Assembly (NCBI GenBank): GCA_040235505.1
Contig: JBECKW010000374.1
Location: 1-10,188 of the forward strand
Source of the DNA: JBECKW01 sp040235505
GTDB taxonomy: Bacteria; Desulfobacterota; Desulfobacteria; Desulfobacterales; JAFDDL01
Direction: 5' to 3'
Length of the DNA: 10,188 bases
This document shows, piece by piece, positions 1-6,939 of the stretch. The notes beneath the pieces were generated by a model. The model saw nothing but the letters and a program-made list of their open reading frames with translations. It did no database searches and was not told the origin of the DNA. The translations under genes were made by a program, and so were the position numbers. Each line of letters opens with the position of its first letter. Positions within the stretch are counted from its first letter, which is position 1.

Positions 1-1
1 C

Positions 2-523
2 GGCACTGGTAGTGGCATGCCCGCAGGCCAGGGAGGCGGGCTCCCGCAGGGCGGGATGCCTGGCGGCACAGGCGGTTCGGGGATGGCAGCCGGTGGCCCC
101 CCGAGTGGCGGGATGCCGGGAGGGGCCGGCGGCGGCATGATGGGCGGCGGAAAATCCGGAGGATCTGGAAAGAATATGGCGCTGACCTTCGATAATGCCA
201 CCGTCACCGGTGTGATTTCTTCTTCCGAAGCCCATCACTTGAAACCGGTGCTTCATATGAATGCAGATGAGTATCTGCTCTTCGGCGTGGTGACCAACAT
301 GGCGAGCCCGGCCGTTAACAACGGCGTGATCGTTTCCCTGACCAATGGTTCGAAATGGACGGTCACCGGAACGTCATACCTGAACCGCCTGACACTGGAG
401 GCCGGATCCACTCTCACGGCACCCAGCGGTTACCGCCTTGCCATGACGGTGGACGGGGCCAAAAAGAACATCGGCAAGGGTGACTATCAGGGCCAAATTG
501 TGCTGACGGTCACCAAGGAGTAA
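2..523 (+). CDS. Gly/Met/Pro-rich protein with beta-helix-like C-terminal tail (3' part only)
   Basis: The frame is open to the left edge, so the 5' end is missing; an in-frame ATG at 17 lies inside the Gly-rich stretch and is probably not the start. The visible part opens with about 55 residues of Gly, Met and Pro (repeated GGMPGG units, an MMGGGK end), followed by about 110 residues of short beta-strand-like segments (TFDNATVTGVIS, NNGVIVSLTNGSKWTVTG, LTLEAGSTLTAPSGYRLAMT, ending QIVLTVTKE). The tail aligns by eye with the C-termini of the two complete paralogues at 5213-6838 and 6988-8658, sharing SKW..T, an AP.G step and a final G.Y....L...K. It is therefore most likely a third, more distant member of the same exported family. 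In similar proteins as I recall them, the Gly-rich segment interrupts a beta-helix, so more helix probably lies to the left. No catalytic motif is seen. Function unknown. Confidence 0.75.
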   Translation, partial: GTGSGMPAGQGGGLPQGGMPGGTGGSGMAAGGPPSGGMPGGAGGGMMGGGKSGGSGKNMALTFDNATVTGVISSSEAHHLKPVLHMNADEYLLFGVVTNMASPAVNNGVIVSLTNGSKWTVTGTSYLNRLTLEAGSTLTAPSGYRLAMTVDGAKKNIGKGDYQGQIVLTVTKE

Positions 524-589
524 ACAAGGAGTAGATATCGATTCGATACGGAATCGTTACGCACTATTCATTATTGGGGAGGGGGGAAG

Positions 590-633
590 GAGGGGTTGGA
601 ATAATCAGTTTCCAGCCCCTCTTGATTTTTCTT
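590..633 (+). terminator. Rho-independent terminator of the Gly-rich gene
   Basis: An 11-bp stem pairs 590-600 with 611-621, including one G-T wobble. It encloses a 10-base loop and is followed by a T-rich run (ttgatttttctt, 622-633). It lies 67 bases after the stop at 523 and points in the plus direction. On the minus strand the stem is not followed by a T tract, so it is a less convincing terminator for the convergent kinase gene. Confidence 0.75.
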
Positions 634-706
634 CACGATACCACTCTACTCCCTGGCAGTGATTGATTGGAGATAATAAATTGAAGACCACGCCGCCAGA
701 AACCCG

Positions 707-2563
707 CTATTCCCGTGGGAAATACATCTGAACCGCAGTTCCATTTCCCAATTCCGAATCGACATAAATATAGCCCCCATGGTTTTTAGCAATGCCGTAT
801 ACCGCAGCCATGCCAAGACCACGCCCCTGGAATTTCGTTGTGAAAAAAGGGTCAAATATTTTTTCCCTTGTCTCCTCATCCATACCCTTCCCATCATCTT
901 TGACCGCGATTGTCACATAATGGCCGGGTGTTATACCTTGATGGACCGCTGCAAACCCCTCGTCCACCTCTTTTTCTCCTGTTGTAATATGTATACGACC
1001 ACATCCTTCCAGGGCTTCCAACGCATTGCTCAAAACGGCGGACATAACCATTTGGAGTTGGCTGGCATCTGCATTTATGTTTGGAATATCGTCTGAAAGA
1101 TCCATGTCTATCGTAATACCGGGGTGTTTATCAGGCAGAATGTCTGGTAATTGCTTTCTCACAAAATCGTTCAAGTTTAAGCTTTCGACCTTATATTTTC
1201 CACCACGGGCATATGCCTGCAAAAGCTTTGTGAGATCAGCCAGCTTGTTAATTGCCTTCATTGCACTCTGCCCGAACGTTTGTACCTTCTCATCATCGGA
1301 TAATCCAACCTGGAGCAGTTCTACATGACCTGAAACAACACTGAGGGCGTTATTAAATTGGTGTGCAATACCTCCCGACAGGGTCGCAATTGACTCCAGT
1401 CTTCGAATTTTCCGTTGTTGAGCATCCAAGTGCTTCCGATCAGTCTGGTCATAAAATGCTGTAATAATATAGCGTTTGTTTTGGTCTTCAATTATTTTCG
1501 CAAACACCAAGGCGCTAATGACAGCGTCCTCTTTCAATTTGAAATCCATCTCGAACTCTTTGATTTCATCCGATCCACTTAATGCCAACAGGAATTCCCC
1601 CCGATCCTGTGCGGAGTAAAATCCAACCTCTATTGTAGATTTCCCGATAAGTTCTTTCTTTGTAAATTTTGTGGTTTTGCAAAACCGGTCATTCACATCG
1701 ACAAGCCTGCCGGTCTCAATTTCAGTCACAGAAATCGGTATCGGCAGCATTTCAAATAGAATTCTGAATTTTTTTTCACTCTCTTCTATGGTTTTTTCGT
1801 ACCGTTTAAGCCGGGTGATGTCACGATCCACACCTTGATAGCCGATCAAGCCACCCTGTTCATTGAAAATCGGATTGGCACTTGTTTCGAGCACCACACG
1901 ATGACCATTTTTGTGCAGGTTTATGTTTTCTATAGCGACAATCGGCTTTCTCTGAAGAGCACTGTCTTTAAAGATTTCAGCGACTCGACTCGCCTCTTCC
2001 GGGGGCATCAGTTCAAAGGGCGACTTGCCGATGACCTCTTCCTGCTTATATCCTAAAATTTTCTCAATTTGGGGGGAGACATAAGTATAGATACCATTCG
2101 CAGACACTTCCCAGATCCAGTCGGAGGAATATTCAACCAGTCTCCTGAACTTAACCTCGCTCTCCAATAACTTGTTTCTATCGGTGATATCCCTGATGGC
2201 CGCTACTTGAAGGGTTTGTTTTTTTTGGACGATCGTCCTGATTTGAATTTCACACGGGAATTTCGTACCATCCTTGCGTAAGGCAAGGACCGGGTATGGT
2301 ATTTCGCATCGTGAGAGCAGGTTTCTATCGACCATATCATGGCATTCAGGGACAAACCAATCTGAAAAAGGTCTACCAAAGGCCTCGGAACTGCAATATC
2401 CGAACTGCTCCGTCGCTGCGGAATTTTGATCAATGCAGGTCCCGTTTTTTAAGACCAGCAGAGGCTCGAAGGACGCATCAACCAATGCCCTCATGCTGTC
2501 GGTTAATTGTTCCAGCGTCCTAATTTGCTTTTTCAGTTCCTTACAGGTAGGATCTTCCTCCAT
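707..2563 (-). CDS. Soluble multi-PAS sensor histidine kinase (NtrB/ZraS-like)
   Basis: A 618-residue sensor kinase without a recognisable membrane segment or signal peptide, so probably cytoplasmic. A short N-terminal coiled coil (about 7-25) leads into three PAS-type sensor domains (about 26-130, 137-253 and 262-378); the first two end in PAC-like strands such as AAIRDITDR and GVDRDITR. The phospho-acceptor domain carries His401 in the H-box SGGIAHQFNNALS. The ATPase domain has an N-box around Asn513 (SNALEAL), a G1 box (DDGKGMD, 556-562), an F-box (FDPFFTTK, 570-577) and a G2 box (GRGLGMAAVYG, 580-590), so all catalytic motifs are intact. The start is fixed by a Shine-Dalgarno AGGAG 7 bases upstream. 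It lies 83 bases downstream of the flavoenzyme gene on the same strand, so the two may be co-transcribed. No response regulator is in the window. The gene looks clearly more AT-rich than both neighbours, suggesting separate ancestry. The kinase call is firm; its signal and target are unknown. Confidence 0.93.
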   Translation of the reverse strand: MEEDPTCKELKKQIRTLEQLTDSMRALVDASFEPLLVLKNGTCIDQNSAATEQFGYCSSEAFGRPFSDWFVPECHDMVDRNLLSRCEIPYPVLALRKDGTKFPCEIQIRTIVQKKQTLQVAAIRDITDRNKLLESEVKFRRLVEYSSDWIWEVSANGIYTYVSPQIEKILGYKQEEVIGKSPFELMPPEEASRVAEIFKDSALQRKPIVAIENINLHKNGHRVVLETSANPIFNEQGGLIGYQGVDRDITRLKRYEKTIEESEKKFRILFEMLPIPISVTEIETGRLVDVNDRFCKTTKFTKKELIGKSTIEVGFYSAQDRGEFLLALSGSDEIKEFEMDFKLKEDAVISALVFAKIIEDQNKRYIITAFYDQTDRKHLDAQQRKIRRLESIATLSGGIAHQFNNALSVVSGHVELLQVGLSDDEKVQTFGQSAMKAINKLADLTKLLQAYARGGKYKVESLNLNDFVRKQLPDILPDKHPGITIDMDLSDDIPNINADASQLQMVMSAVLSNALEALEGCGRIHITTGEKEVDEGFAAVHQGITPGHYVTIAVKDDGKGMDEETREKIFDPFFTTKFQGRGLGMAAVYGIAKNHGGYIYVDSELGNGTAVQMYFPRE

Positions 2564-2584
2564 ATAAGTGCTCCTAATTTGTTA

Positions 2585-2613
2585 GAACAGGGGTTTTTAC
2601 TTCTCCCCTGTTC
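2585..2613 (-). other. Inverted repeat (hairpin) between flavoenzyme and kinase genes
   Basis: A perfect 9-bp inverted repeat (gaacagggg at 2585-2593, cccctgttc at 2605-2613) has an 11-base loop. In the minus-strand transcript it forms 34 bases after the flavoenzyme stop and about 10 bases before the kinase Shine-Dalgarno. No U tract follows, so it is not a standard terminator. It could be a partial attenuator, an mRNA-processing or 3'-end stabilising stem, or an operator. The pairing is visible; the role is inferred. Confidence 0.45.
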
Positions 2614-2646
2614 CCCGGCCTCCTGAACTCTAAAAACCGCTTCTGA

Positions 2647-4800
2647 TCAGACCTGTGACGCGGCAAAAAACGCCGCCCGCTGGCTCGCCTGAATGCCGCT
2701 GTCCGAGCCGTTGCATTCACCGATGATATGAATCTGGTTTGCGATACCGGAAAACATCATGGCTTCTTCCTGTCTCCCCTTGAAGCCGGCGTAGAGCACC
2801 ACGCTGTCGGCCTTGAGAGCTTTCTCGTTCCCCTTGGCGTCTTTGTAGGTGACTTTCCCGTTGGAGATGCCGGTGGGCACCACCTGGGTTTCGACAGAGA
2901 GGTTCTTCATGTTCTGGTAGACGTCGATCATGGCTGAGAGCTGGTGGGGGCCGGTGGGTTGGACCGGAACCCGTTCACTGCTCAGTACCGTGACCTTGGG
3001 GCCGCATTCGGCCAGGTAAATAGCCGCATCCATACCGAACTGGCCGGCGCCGATGAAGACGATATTCTTGCCCAGGGATTTTCCTTTTCCCAGAATATCG
3101 AGAACCGTATAGACGTTTTTACCGTCGGCGCCCTTGATTTTGGGAATCACCGGTTCCGATCCGATGGCCACCATAATCGCCTCGTATCCCTTTCCCTTGA
3201 GCATATCGGGAGTGGCCGCGGTATTCAGTTTCACATCGACGCCGGTTTTATCGAGCTGCCGGACGAGGTAGTCTTTGAAGTCCCGAAGGGGCCATTTGAA
3301 TGAAGAAAAATCCGCATGCCGGGCCTGGCCGCCCAGGGCGCCGCTCTTCTCGTAGAGCGTGACCTGGTGCCCCCGCTCGGCCGCAGTCACCGCCGCCTTC
3401 ATACCCGCGGGACCGCCGCCGATAACCGCCACCTTCTTGGGTCTGGCGGGGGCTTCGATGATCTCGACGGCGGAATCGATGCCCATCTTCGGATTTACGG
3501 AACAGACACTGATCCAGGGCCCTTTCTGGCCGCTGCCGTGGCACTTGTTGCACATGATGCAGGGCACCACATCCTCGCCCCTGCCCTCGTATGCCTTTTT
3601 GGCGTATTCCCAGTCGGCGATAAAGGCCCTTCCCATGGCGATCAAATCGATGTTGCCGGCAGCGATGCATTCTTCATTGAAATCGAGATTATCGAATCCG
3701 CCGTTAGGGGCCGCGACTATTTTGGCACCGCTCTTCTTGATGGCCTCGGCAAAACGAAGCGGCAGCGGCTTGTTTTTCTCCTGGTTGAAACCGTCCGGAT
3801 GGTTAGCGGTGCCGCCGGATACCCGGATTTGAAGAATGTCCGCCACGTTTTCCCATTGTTTCGCCAGGGCCACCGCCTCGTCCAGGGTAAAGGCAGATGC
3901 GGTCTCGGACGAGTTTACCGAAGGTTCAATGACGGTGATAGGCGATTCGATCAGGAAATCTTGGCCGCAAGCCTTCTTGACGGCCCCGTAAAGCTCGATA
4001 CCGAACTTGACGCGGTCCTTCACGTTCGGGACCCGCATGGTCACCATGTCGAAGCCATGGGACTGGAAGAACTTGGTCTGGGTCACGGCATCCTCGATGA
4101 GCTGCTGGGCCACCTCGGCGGAAATCTCCTTGGGTGGCGACGACAGGGAGGCCATGATGGCCTGCATCGCCTGTCCCCCCGACCCCATGCCCTCCCCCGG
4201 GGGACCCTCCCCCCGCTGACCGCCCTCGGGCATGTTCCCCCGGCCCTGCATCATGGCCGGCATGCCGCCGGGCCCCGACTCTCCGGGGAGTGTGAGATTG
4301 ATGGGAATGGTGGCCTTGGAGCCGTAGCAGTGGATTCCTTCCACCAGCTGGTCAAGATAATTCTGGACACCGTAGTCTTCCAGGTCGTAGATCACCATGT
4401 GGGCACTGTCTCCGAAAAGATCCTTCCGCACCCGGTTTTGAATGATCCGGCAGGTGACGATGGCGGCGCCGTTCCTGGCCAGGTTGGCGGCATAGGTGCG
4501 GCTGGCCTCGGCCGGAAAATTCTCGGGTCCCTGCAGGTTGTGCGGGATCGCATTGGTTGAATACATCCGGTTTTTCAAGATCACGTTTCCGATTTTGAGC
4601 GGAGAGAGAAGATGAACGTACCTGCTGGTGGCGTCCGCCCCCCCGGCCATACCGGACTTTTCCGCCGCCATCGCCGTCTCTCCCTTGAACAGTGGGGCAA
4701 TCCCTGCCCCGAATTTTTTCATTGCCAGCCCTGCCGCAGATGTCATGCCCGCGGCAATAAGGAACTGCCGTCTTCCCAGAAAAGATTGTACCCGTTTCAT
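2647..4800 (-). CDS. Tat-exported OYE/trimethylamine-dehydrogenase-like FMN, 4Fe-4S, FAD oxidoreductase
   Basis: A 717-residue protein starting at the ATG ending at 4800, chosen because AGGAG lies 6 bases upstream and the next residues form a Tat signal (LGRRQFLIAAG, then a hydrophobic stretch to about residue 46). A TIM-barrel flavin domain (about 60-400) has the family opening LLSPLKIGN..LKNRMYS and the FMN-phosphate region IDLIAMGRAFIAD. The cluster motif has C414, C417, C420 and C433 (C-x2-C-x2-C-x12-C), the trimethylamine dehydrogenase spacing rather than the x2-x3 spacing of 2,4-dienoyl-CoA reductase. Two Rossmann folds follow: FAD type GGGPAG (461-466) and a second GAGQFG (584-589). 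Oddities are a Gly/Met/Pro-rich insert at about 172-217, and loss of the usual HGAHGYLL..FLSP..NRRTD.YGG active-site stretch, replaced by VTMRVPN (253-259). The reaction is therefore not predictable from the family; the protein probably works in the periplasm or on the cell surface. It shares its signal core with the divergent beta-helix genes. Confidence 0.9.
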   Translation of the reverse strand: MKRVQSFLGRRQFLIAAGMTSAAGLAMKKFGAGIAPLFKGETAMAAEKSGMAGGADATSRYVHLLSPLKIGNVILKNRMYSTNAIPHNLQGPENFPAEASRTYAANLARNGAAIVTCRIIQNRVRKDLFGDSAHMVIYDLEDYGVQNYLDQLVEGIHCYGSKATIPINLTLPGESGPGGMPAMMQGRGNMPEGGQRGEGPPGEGMGSGGQAMQAIMASLSSPPKEISAEVAQQLIEDAVTQTKFFQSHGFDMVTMRVPNVKDRVKFGIELYGAVKKACGQDFLIESPITVIEPSVNSSETASAFTLDEAVALAKQWENVADILQIRVSGGTANHPDGFNQEKNKPLPLRFAEAIKKSGAKIVAAPNGGFDNLDFNEECIAAGNIDLIAMGRAFIADWEYAKKAYEGRGEDVVPCIMCNKCHGSGQKGPWISVCSVNPKMGIDSAVEIIEAPARPKKVAVIGGGPAGMKAAVTAAERGHQVTLYEKSGALGGQARHADFSSFKWPLRDFKDYLVRQLDKTGVDVKLNTAATPDMLKGKGYEAIMVAIGSEPVIPKIKGADGKNVYTVLDILGKGKSLGKNIVFIGAGQFGMDAAIYLAECGPKVTVLSSERVPVQPTGPHQLSAMIDVYQNMKNLSVETQVVPTGISNGKVTYKDAKGNEKALKADSVVLYAGFKGRQEEAMMFSGIANQIHIIGECNGSDSGIQASQRAAFFAASQV

Positions 4801-4806
4801 AATTCT

Positions 4807-4811
4807 CTCCT
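4807..4811 (-). promoter_or_regulatory. Shine-Dalgarno that sets the flavoenzyme start
   Basis: On the minus strand the sequence reads ggaggaaaggagagaatt directly before ATG, with AGGAG ending 6 bases upstream. This supports the start at 4800 rather than an upstream in-frame ATG at 4860. The upstream choice would add 20 residues ahead of the Tat signal and has no comparable ribosome-binding site. Confidence 0.8.
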
Positions 4812-5104
4812 TTCCTCCATCTGTTGCTGTCCGTAAATGAATAGATGGACAATAAGCCACCTAACGTCTTCTCACCGTTTCAGGGCGAATCAGCGATCTG
4901 AAAATAGCTTGACCGCCTTCTGCCGGGGTTATTTAAATTTTGGCAATTTGATGATGTGCTGTCATTGCGGGTGAATCCCTTCGCCCCTGAAGGGCATACG
5001 ATTCTGACGGCACCGAATATAGCTGTGTGATTAGGTATAAGTTATAGGGTAAACAAGGAGGGCGGGTCAAGGAGTTTTGTAAAAGGAGGCCTGCAACTCA
5101 CCCA

Positions 5105-5135
5105 TTGACAACCTATGGTAGTGCTGGCATATACT
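5105..5135 (+). promoter_or_regulatory. Candidate sigma-70 promoter of the first beta-helix gene
   Basis: A perfect -35 hexamer TTGACA (5105-5110) is followed after 19 bases by TATACT (5130-5135, 5 of 6 matches to TATAAT). The spacer is longer than the preferred 17, so strength is uncertain. A transcript from here would start near 5142 and leave a leader of about 70 bases before the GTG at 5213. The TTG of this -35 box is in frame with the gene downstream and could be mistaken for a start codon. Confidence 0.5.
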
Positions 5136-5212
5136 TTCTCTCAATAAACAAATTCCTATCATTTGTGCCATCCCTCGAAAAGCAAGTTTACATCGTTAAA
5201 GGAGAAGAAGCC

Positions 5213-6838
5213 GTGGATGAAAAGAAATCCCATGTGAGCCGTCGGCAATTCTTGATTCGTTCCGGCGTTGCATCAACTGTAGCGTTGGCCGCCGGAGCTG
5301 CCGGCGCTACCACCGAGGCCGCCGATGGTTGCAATTCGGATTCCGGGATCGTCATCGAGGGTCTGGTCTTTGAGACGCCCCCGCATCTTCCAGCCAAATA
5401 CCCCCCCGATCGAGAGCCTTTAAACGATATGCCTGGTGGTAGCCAGGATGGTCGACAGGGCGGACCTCCCGGTGGTCAGAGCGGCCAGCAGGGAGGGCCT
5501 CCCCCGCAGGGCGGGATGTCTGGCGGCACCGGCGGACAGGGCGGCGGCATGCCTGGAGGACCGGGCGGTCCCGGCGCTTCCAACACGACATCGGCCATTC
5601 TGGTCGAGGACGGCAAATACGTCGCCGATAAATCGAAGACGAGTGCCGTCACGGGCGGCAAGATAACGGATCGATACGCCCGGGGCGTTACGATCAAGAG
5701 TTCGGATACGGGCGTGGGCGGCATCTATGTAAAGGGCTACGGAACCGAGTACACCCTCTGCGACGCCACCATCGAGCTCGACGGCGAAGTCAGCGACATG
5801 GACGCGGCGGCCGGCGGCGCGGCGCCCGACGATTACGCCACCTTGATCCTGCGAAACTGCACGATCACCGGCAGCGGCAAGTCGCGCATGGCGACTTCGG
5901 CGCACGGACACGGCATGCTGAAGGTCTATAACTCGACGCTGACGACCAAGGGGGCCCCGTTTACGACCGACTTTTCTACGACGGCGCAGAAGACGCAGCT
6001 CGAGGTGGACGGCAACACGCGCACGCACGTCACGGTGGCCAATTCCTACAGCCACTTTTACTACTCGACGATCGTCGCCGAAGGCTGGGGCGCGCTGTCC
6101 ACCGACGGCTCGGACGGCTTCGTGTACCTGGAGGCCGACCACTGCACCATCAAGACGATCAAGGCGGGCTACGGCACCTACTCCGACAGCGCCTGCCATA
6201 ATGTTTTCAACAGCTGCACCTTCGACGTAGCGGGCATGTGCGCCATCATGGCCGACGAGAGCGATATCACCTTTACCGACGTCCAGGCCAAATGCGGCTC
6301 GTACTTCACGCTGATCCACAACGTGGGTACGGTCACCGATATCGCCACGCTGAAAGTCTTCGGTGGCGAGATAGCGACCCAAAAGGCCGCCATTATCACC
6401 AAGAGCGCCAACACCGACATTCTCTTCGACGGAGCCAGGATCAAGACCGGCAATGGCGTGCTGATCCAATCGACGATCAGCAAGGACCCCAGCGCCAAAA
6501 GGGCCTACAAACCGACCGTGACCGTGCTGGGCATCCACGCCCGATTCAAGAACATGGACATGGAGGGCGACGTTCTGCATGATGATCATGAGGCCCGCCC
6601 CATGACGATATGTCTTGAGTCGACGACGCTCAAGGGCGCCATCAAGGGCGCGCGGCTCTCGATGAACCGGCTGAGCAAATGGATCGCCACGGCCGACTCC
6701 ACGGTGACCCTGGCCAGCGATATCAAGATTGAACAGATCGACGCTCCGGAGGGTGTCTCCATCACGGCAACGGCCGCCTCGGGCGCTGGAACGTACAAGC
6801 TGGCGAGCTGCGGGACGCTCGTCGTCAAGAAAGCCTGA
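5213..6838 (+). CDS. Tat-exported Gly-rich beta-helix-like protein, paralogue 1
   Basis: A 541-residue protein read from GTG at 5213. AAAGGAG lies 8 bases upstream, and the N-terminus (VDEKKSHVSRRQFLI) matches the ATG-started paralogue downstream in both sequence and Shine-Dalgarno spacing. A twin-arginine signal (SRRQFLIRSGVAS plus an Ala-rich stretch to about 37) is followed by IVIEGLVFE, a Gly/Pro/Gln-rich segment (about 74-122), then about 415 residues of repeated short strands typical of a right-handed parallel beta-helix (for example LILRNCTITG, MLKVYNSTLT, FVYLEADHCTIKTI, ICLESTTLKGAI). It ends in a cap with LSKWIATADSTVTL and GTYKLASCGTLVVKK. Cys216, Cys311, Cys328, Cys335 and Cys361 are conserved in the paralogue. 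No polysaccharide-lyase or other catalytic signature is evident. It is divergent from the flavoenzyme and probably functions outside the cytoplasm as a scaffold, binding protein or unrecognised enzyme. Export is well supported; function is unknown. Confidence 0.88.
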   Translation: MDEKKSHVSRRQFLIRSGVASTVALAAGAAGATTEAADGCNSDSGIVIEGLVFETPPHLPAKYPPDREPLNDMPGGSQDGRQGGPPGGQSGQQGGPPPQGGMSGGTGGQGGGMPGGPGGPGASNTTSAILVEDGKYVADKSKTSAVTGGKITDRYARGVTIKSSDTGVGGIYVKGYGTEYTLCDATIELDGEVSDMDAAAGGAAPDDYATLILRNCTITGSGKSRMATSAHGHGMLKVYNSTLTTKGAPFTTDFSTTAQKTQLEVDGNTRTHVTVANSYSHFYYSTIVAEGWGALSTDGSDGFVYLEADHCTIKTIKAGYGTYSDSACHNVFNSCTFDVAGMCAIMADESDITFTDVQAKCGSYFTLIHNVGTVTDIATLKVFGGEIATQKAAIITKSANTDILFDGARIKTGNGVLIQSTISKDPSAKRAYKPTVTVLGIHARFKNMDMEGDVLHDDHEARPMTICLESTTLKGAIKGARLSMNRLSKWIATADSTVTLASDIKIEQIDAPEGVSITATAASGAGTYKLASCGTLVVKKA

Positions 6839-6852
6839 TCCGGCAAGCCGGA
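6839..6852 (+). repeat. Small GC-rich palindrome after paralogue 1
   Basis: tccggc, aa, gccgga forms a perfect palindrome starting directly after the stop codon. It has no T run, so it is unlikely to end transcription, and read-through into the second paralogue is plausible. Confidence 0.35.
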
Positions 6853-6890
6853 AGCTGGGAGGCTGGGATGCTGGAAGGCCGGGATGCTGA
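6851..6890 (+). repeat. Degenerate octamer tandem repeat
   Basis: Five 8-base units lie in tandem: gaagctgg, gaggctgg, gatgctgg, aaggccgg, gatgctga. They lie in the 149-base gap between the two paralogues. An in-frame ATG inside the array (6868) extends the second gene's frame but has no ribosome-binding site and does not match the paralogue's N-terminus, so the array is read as non-coding. Confidence 0.6.
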
Positions 6891-6939
6891 ATGCCTTCCC
6901 CGAGAATACAGGCTTTCGGAGTCTACGCTTACCTATGTG

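Larger units (their letters stand above)
4801..5212. promoter_or_regulatory. Divergent intergenic control region
   Basis: This 412-base gap between the flavoenzyme (leftward) and the first beta-helix gene (rightward) should hold both promoters. A candidate sigma-70 promoter for the rightward gene is annotated separately. I see no confident promoter for the leftward gene. Its probable 5' leader can form a 7-bp hairpin (tccatct 4816-4822 with agatgga 4843-4849) just before the Shine-Dalgarno. Two near-complementary 11/12-base elements (4879-4890 and 4980-4991) could be a pair of operator half-sites. A smaller ccctt/aaggg palindrome lies at 4977-4994. No coding frame here looks real. Confidence 0.55.

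Noticed and set aside
520..531. 12-base match (gtaaacaaggag) between the end of the left gene and 5049-5060, which might suggest that the minus-strand pair was inserted between once-adjacent genes
   Set aside because: A 12-base match is expected a few times by chance in a window of this size, and it contains a common Shine-Dalgarno-like core; there is no further flanking similarity.
3316..4560. Plus-strand open frame opposite the flavoenzyme (414 codons)
   Set aside because: It lies wholly antisense to clear flavin and Fe-S motifs, has no recognisable domain, and is rich in His/Gly/Leu as expected for a shadow.
5007..5023. Sigma-54-like promoter (cggcac ... gc)
   Set aside because: The GG and GC elements are 11 bases apart instead of the required 10, and the -12 half does not match.
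5330..5332. Lipoprotein attachment cysteine after the Tat signal of paralogue 1 (Cys40)
   Set aside because: The preceding residues AADG do not form a lipobox, and paralogue 2 has no cysteine at this place.
5420..6589. Minus-strand open frame opposite paralogue 1 (389 codons)
   Set aside because: It is a shadow frame of the same kind as the one opposite paralogue 2, with no ribosome-binding site or domain.
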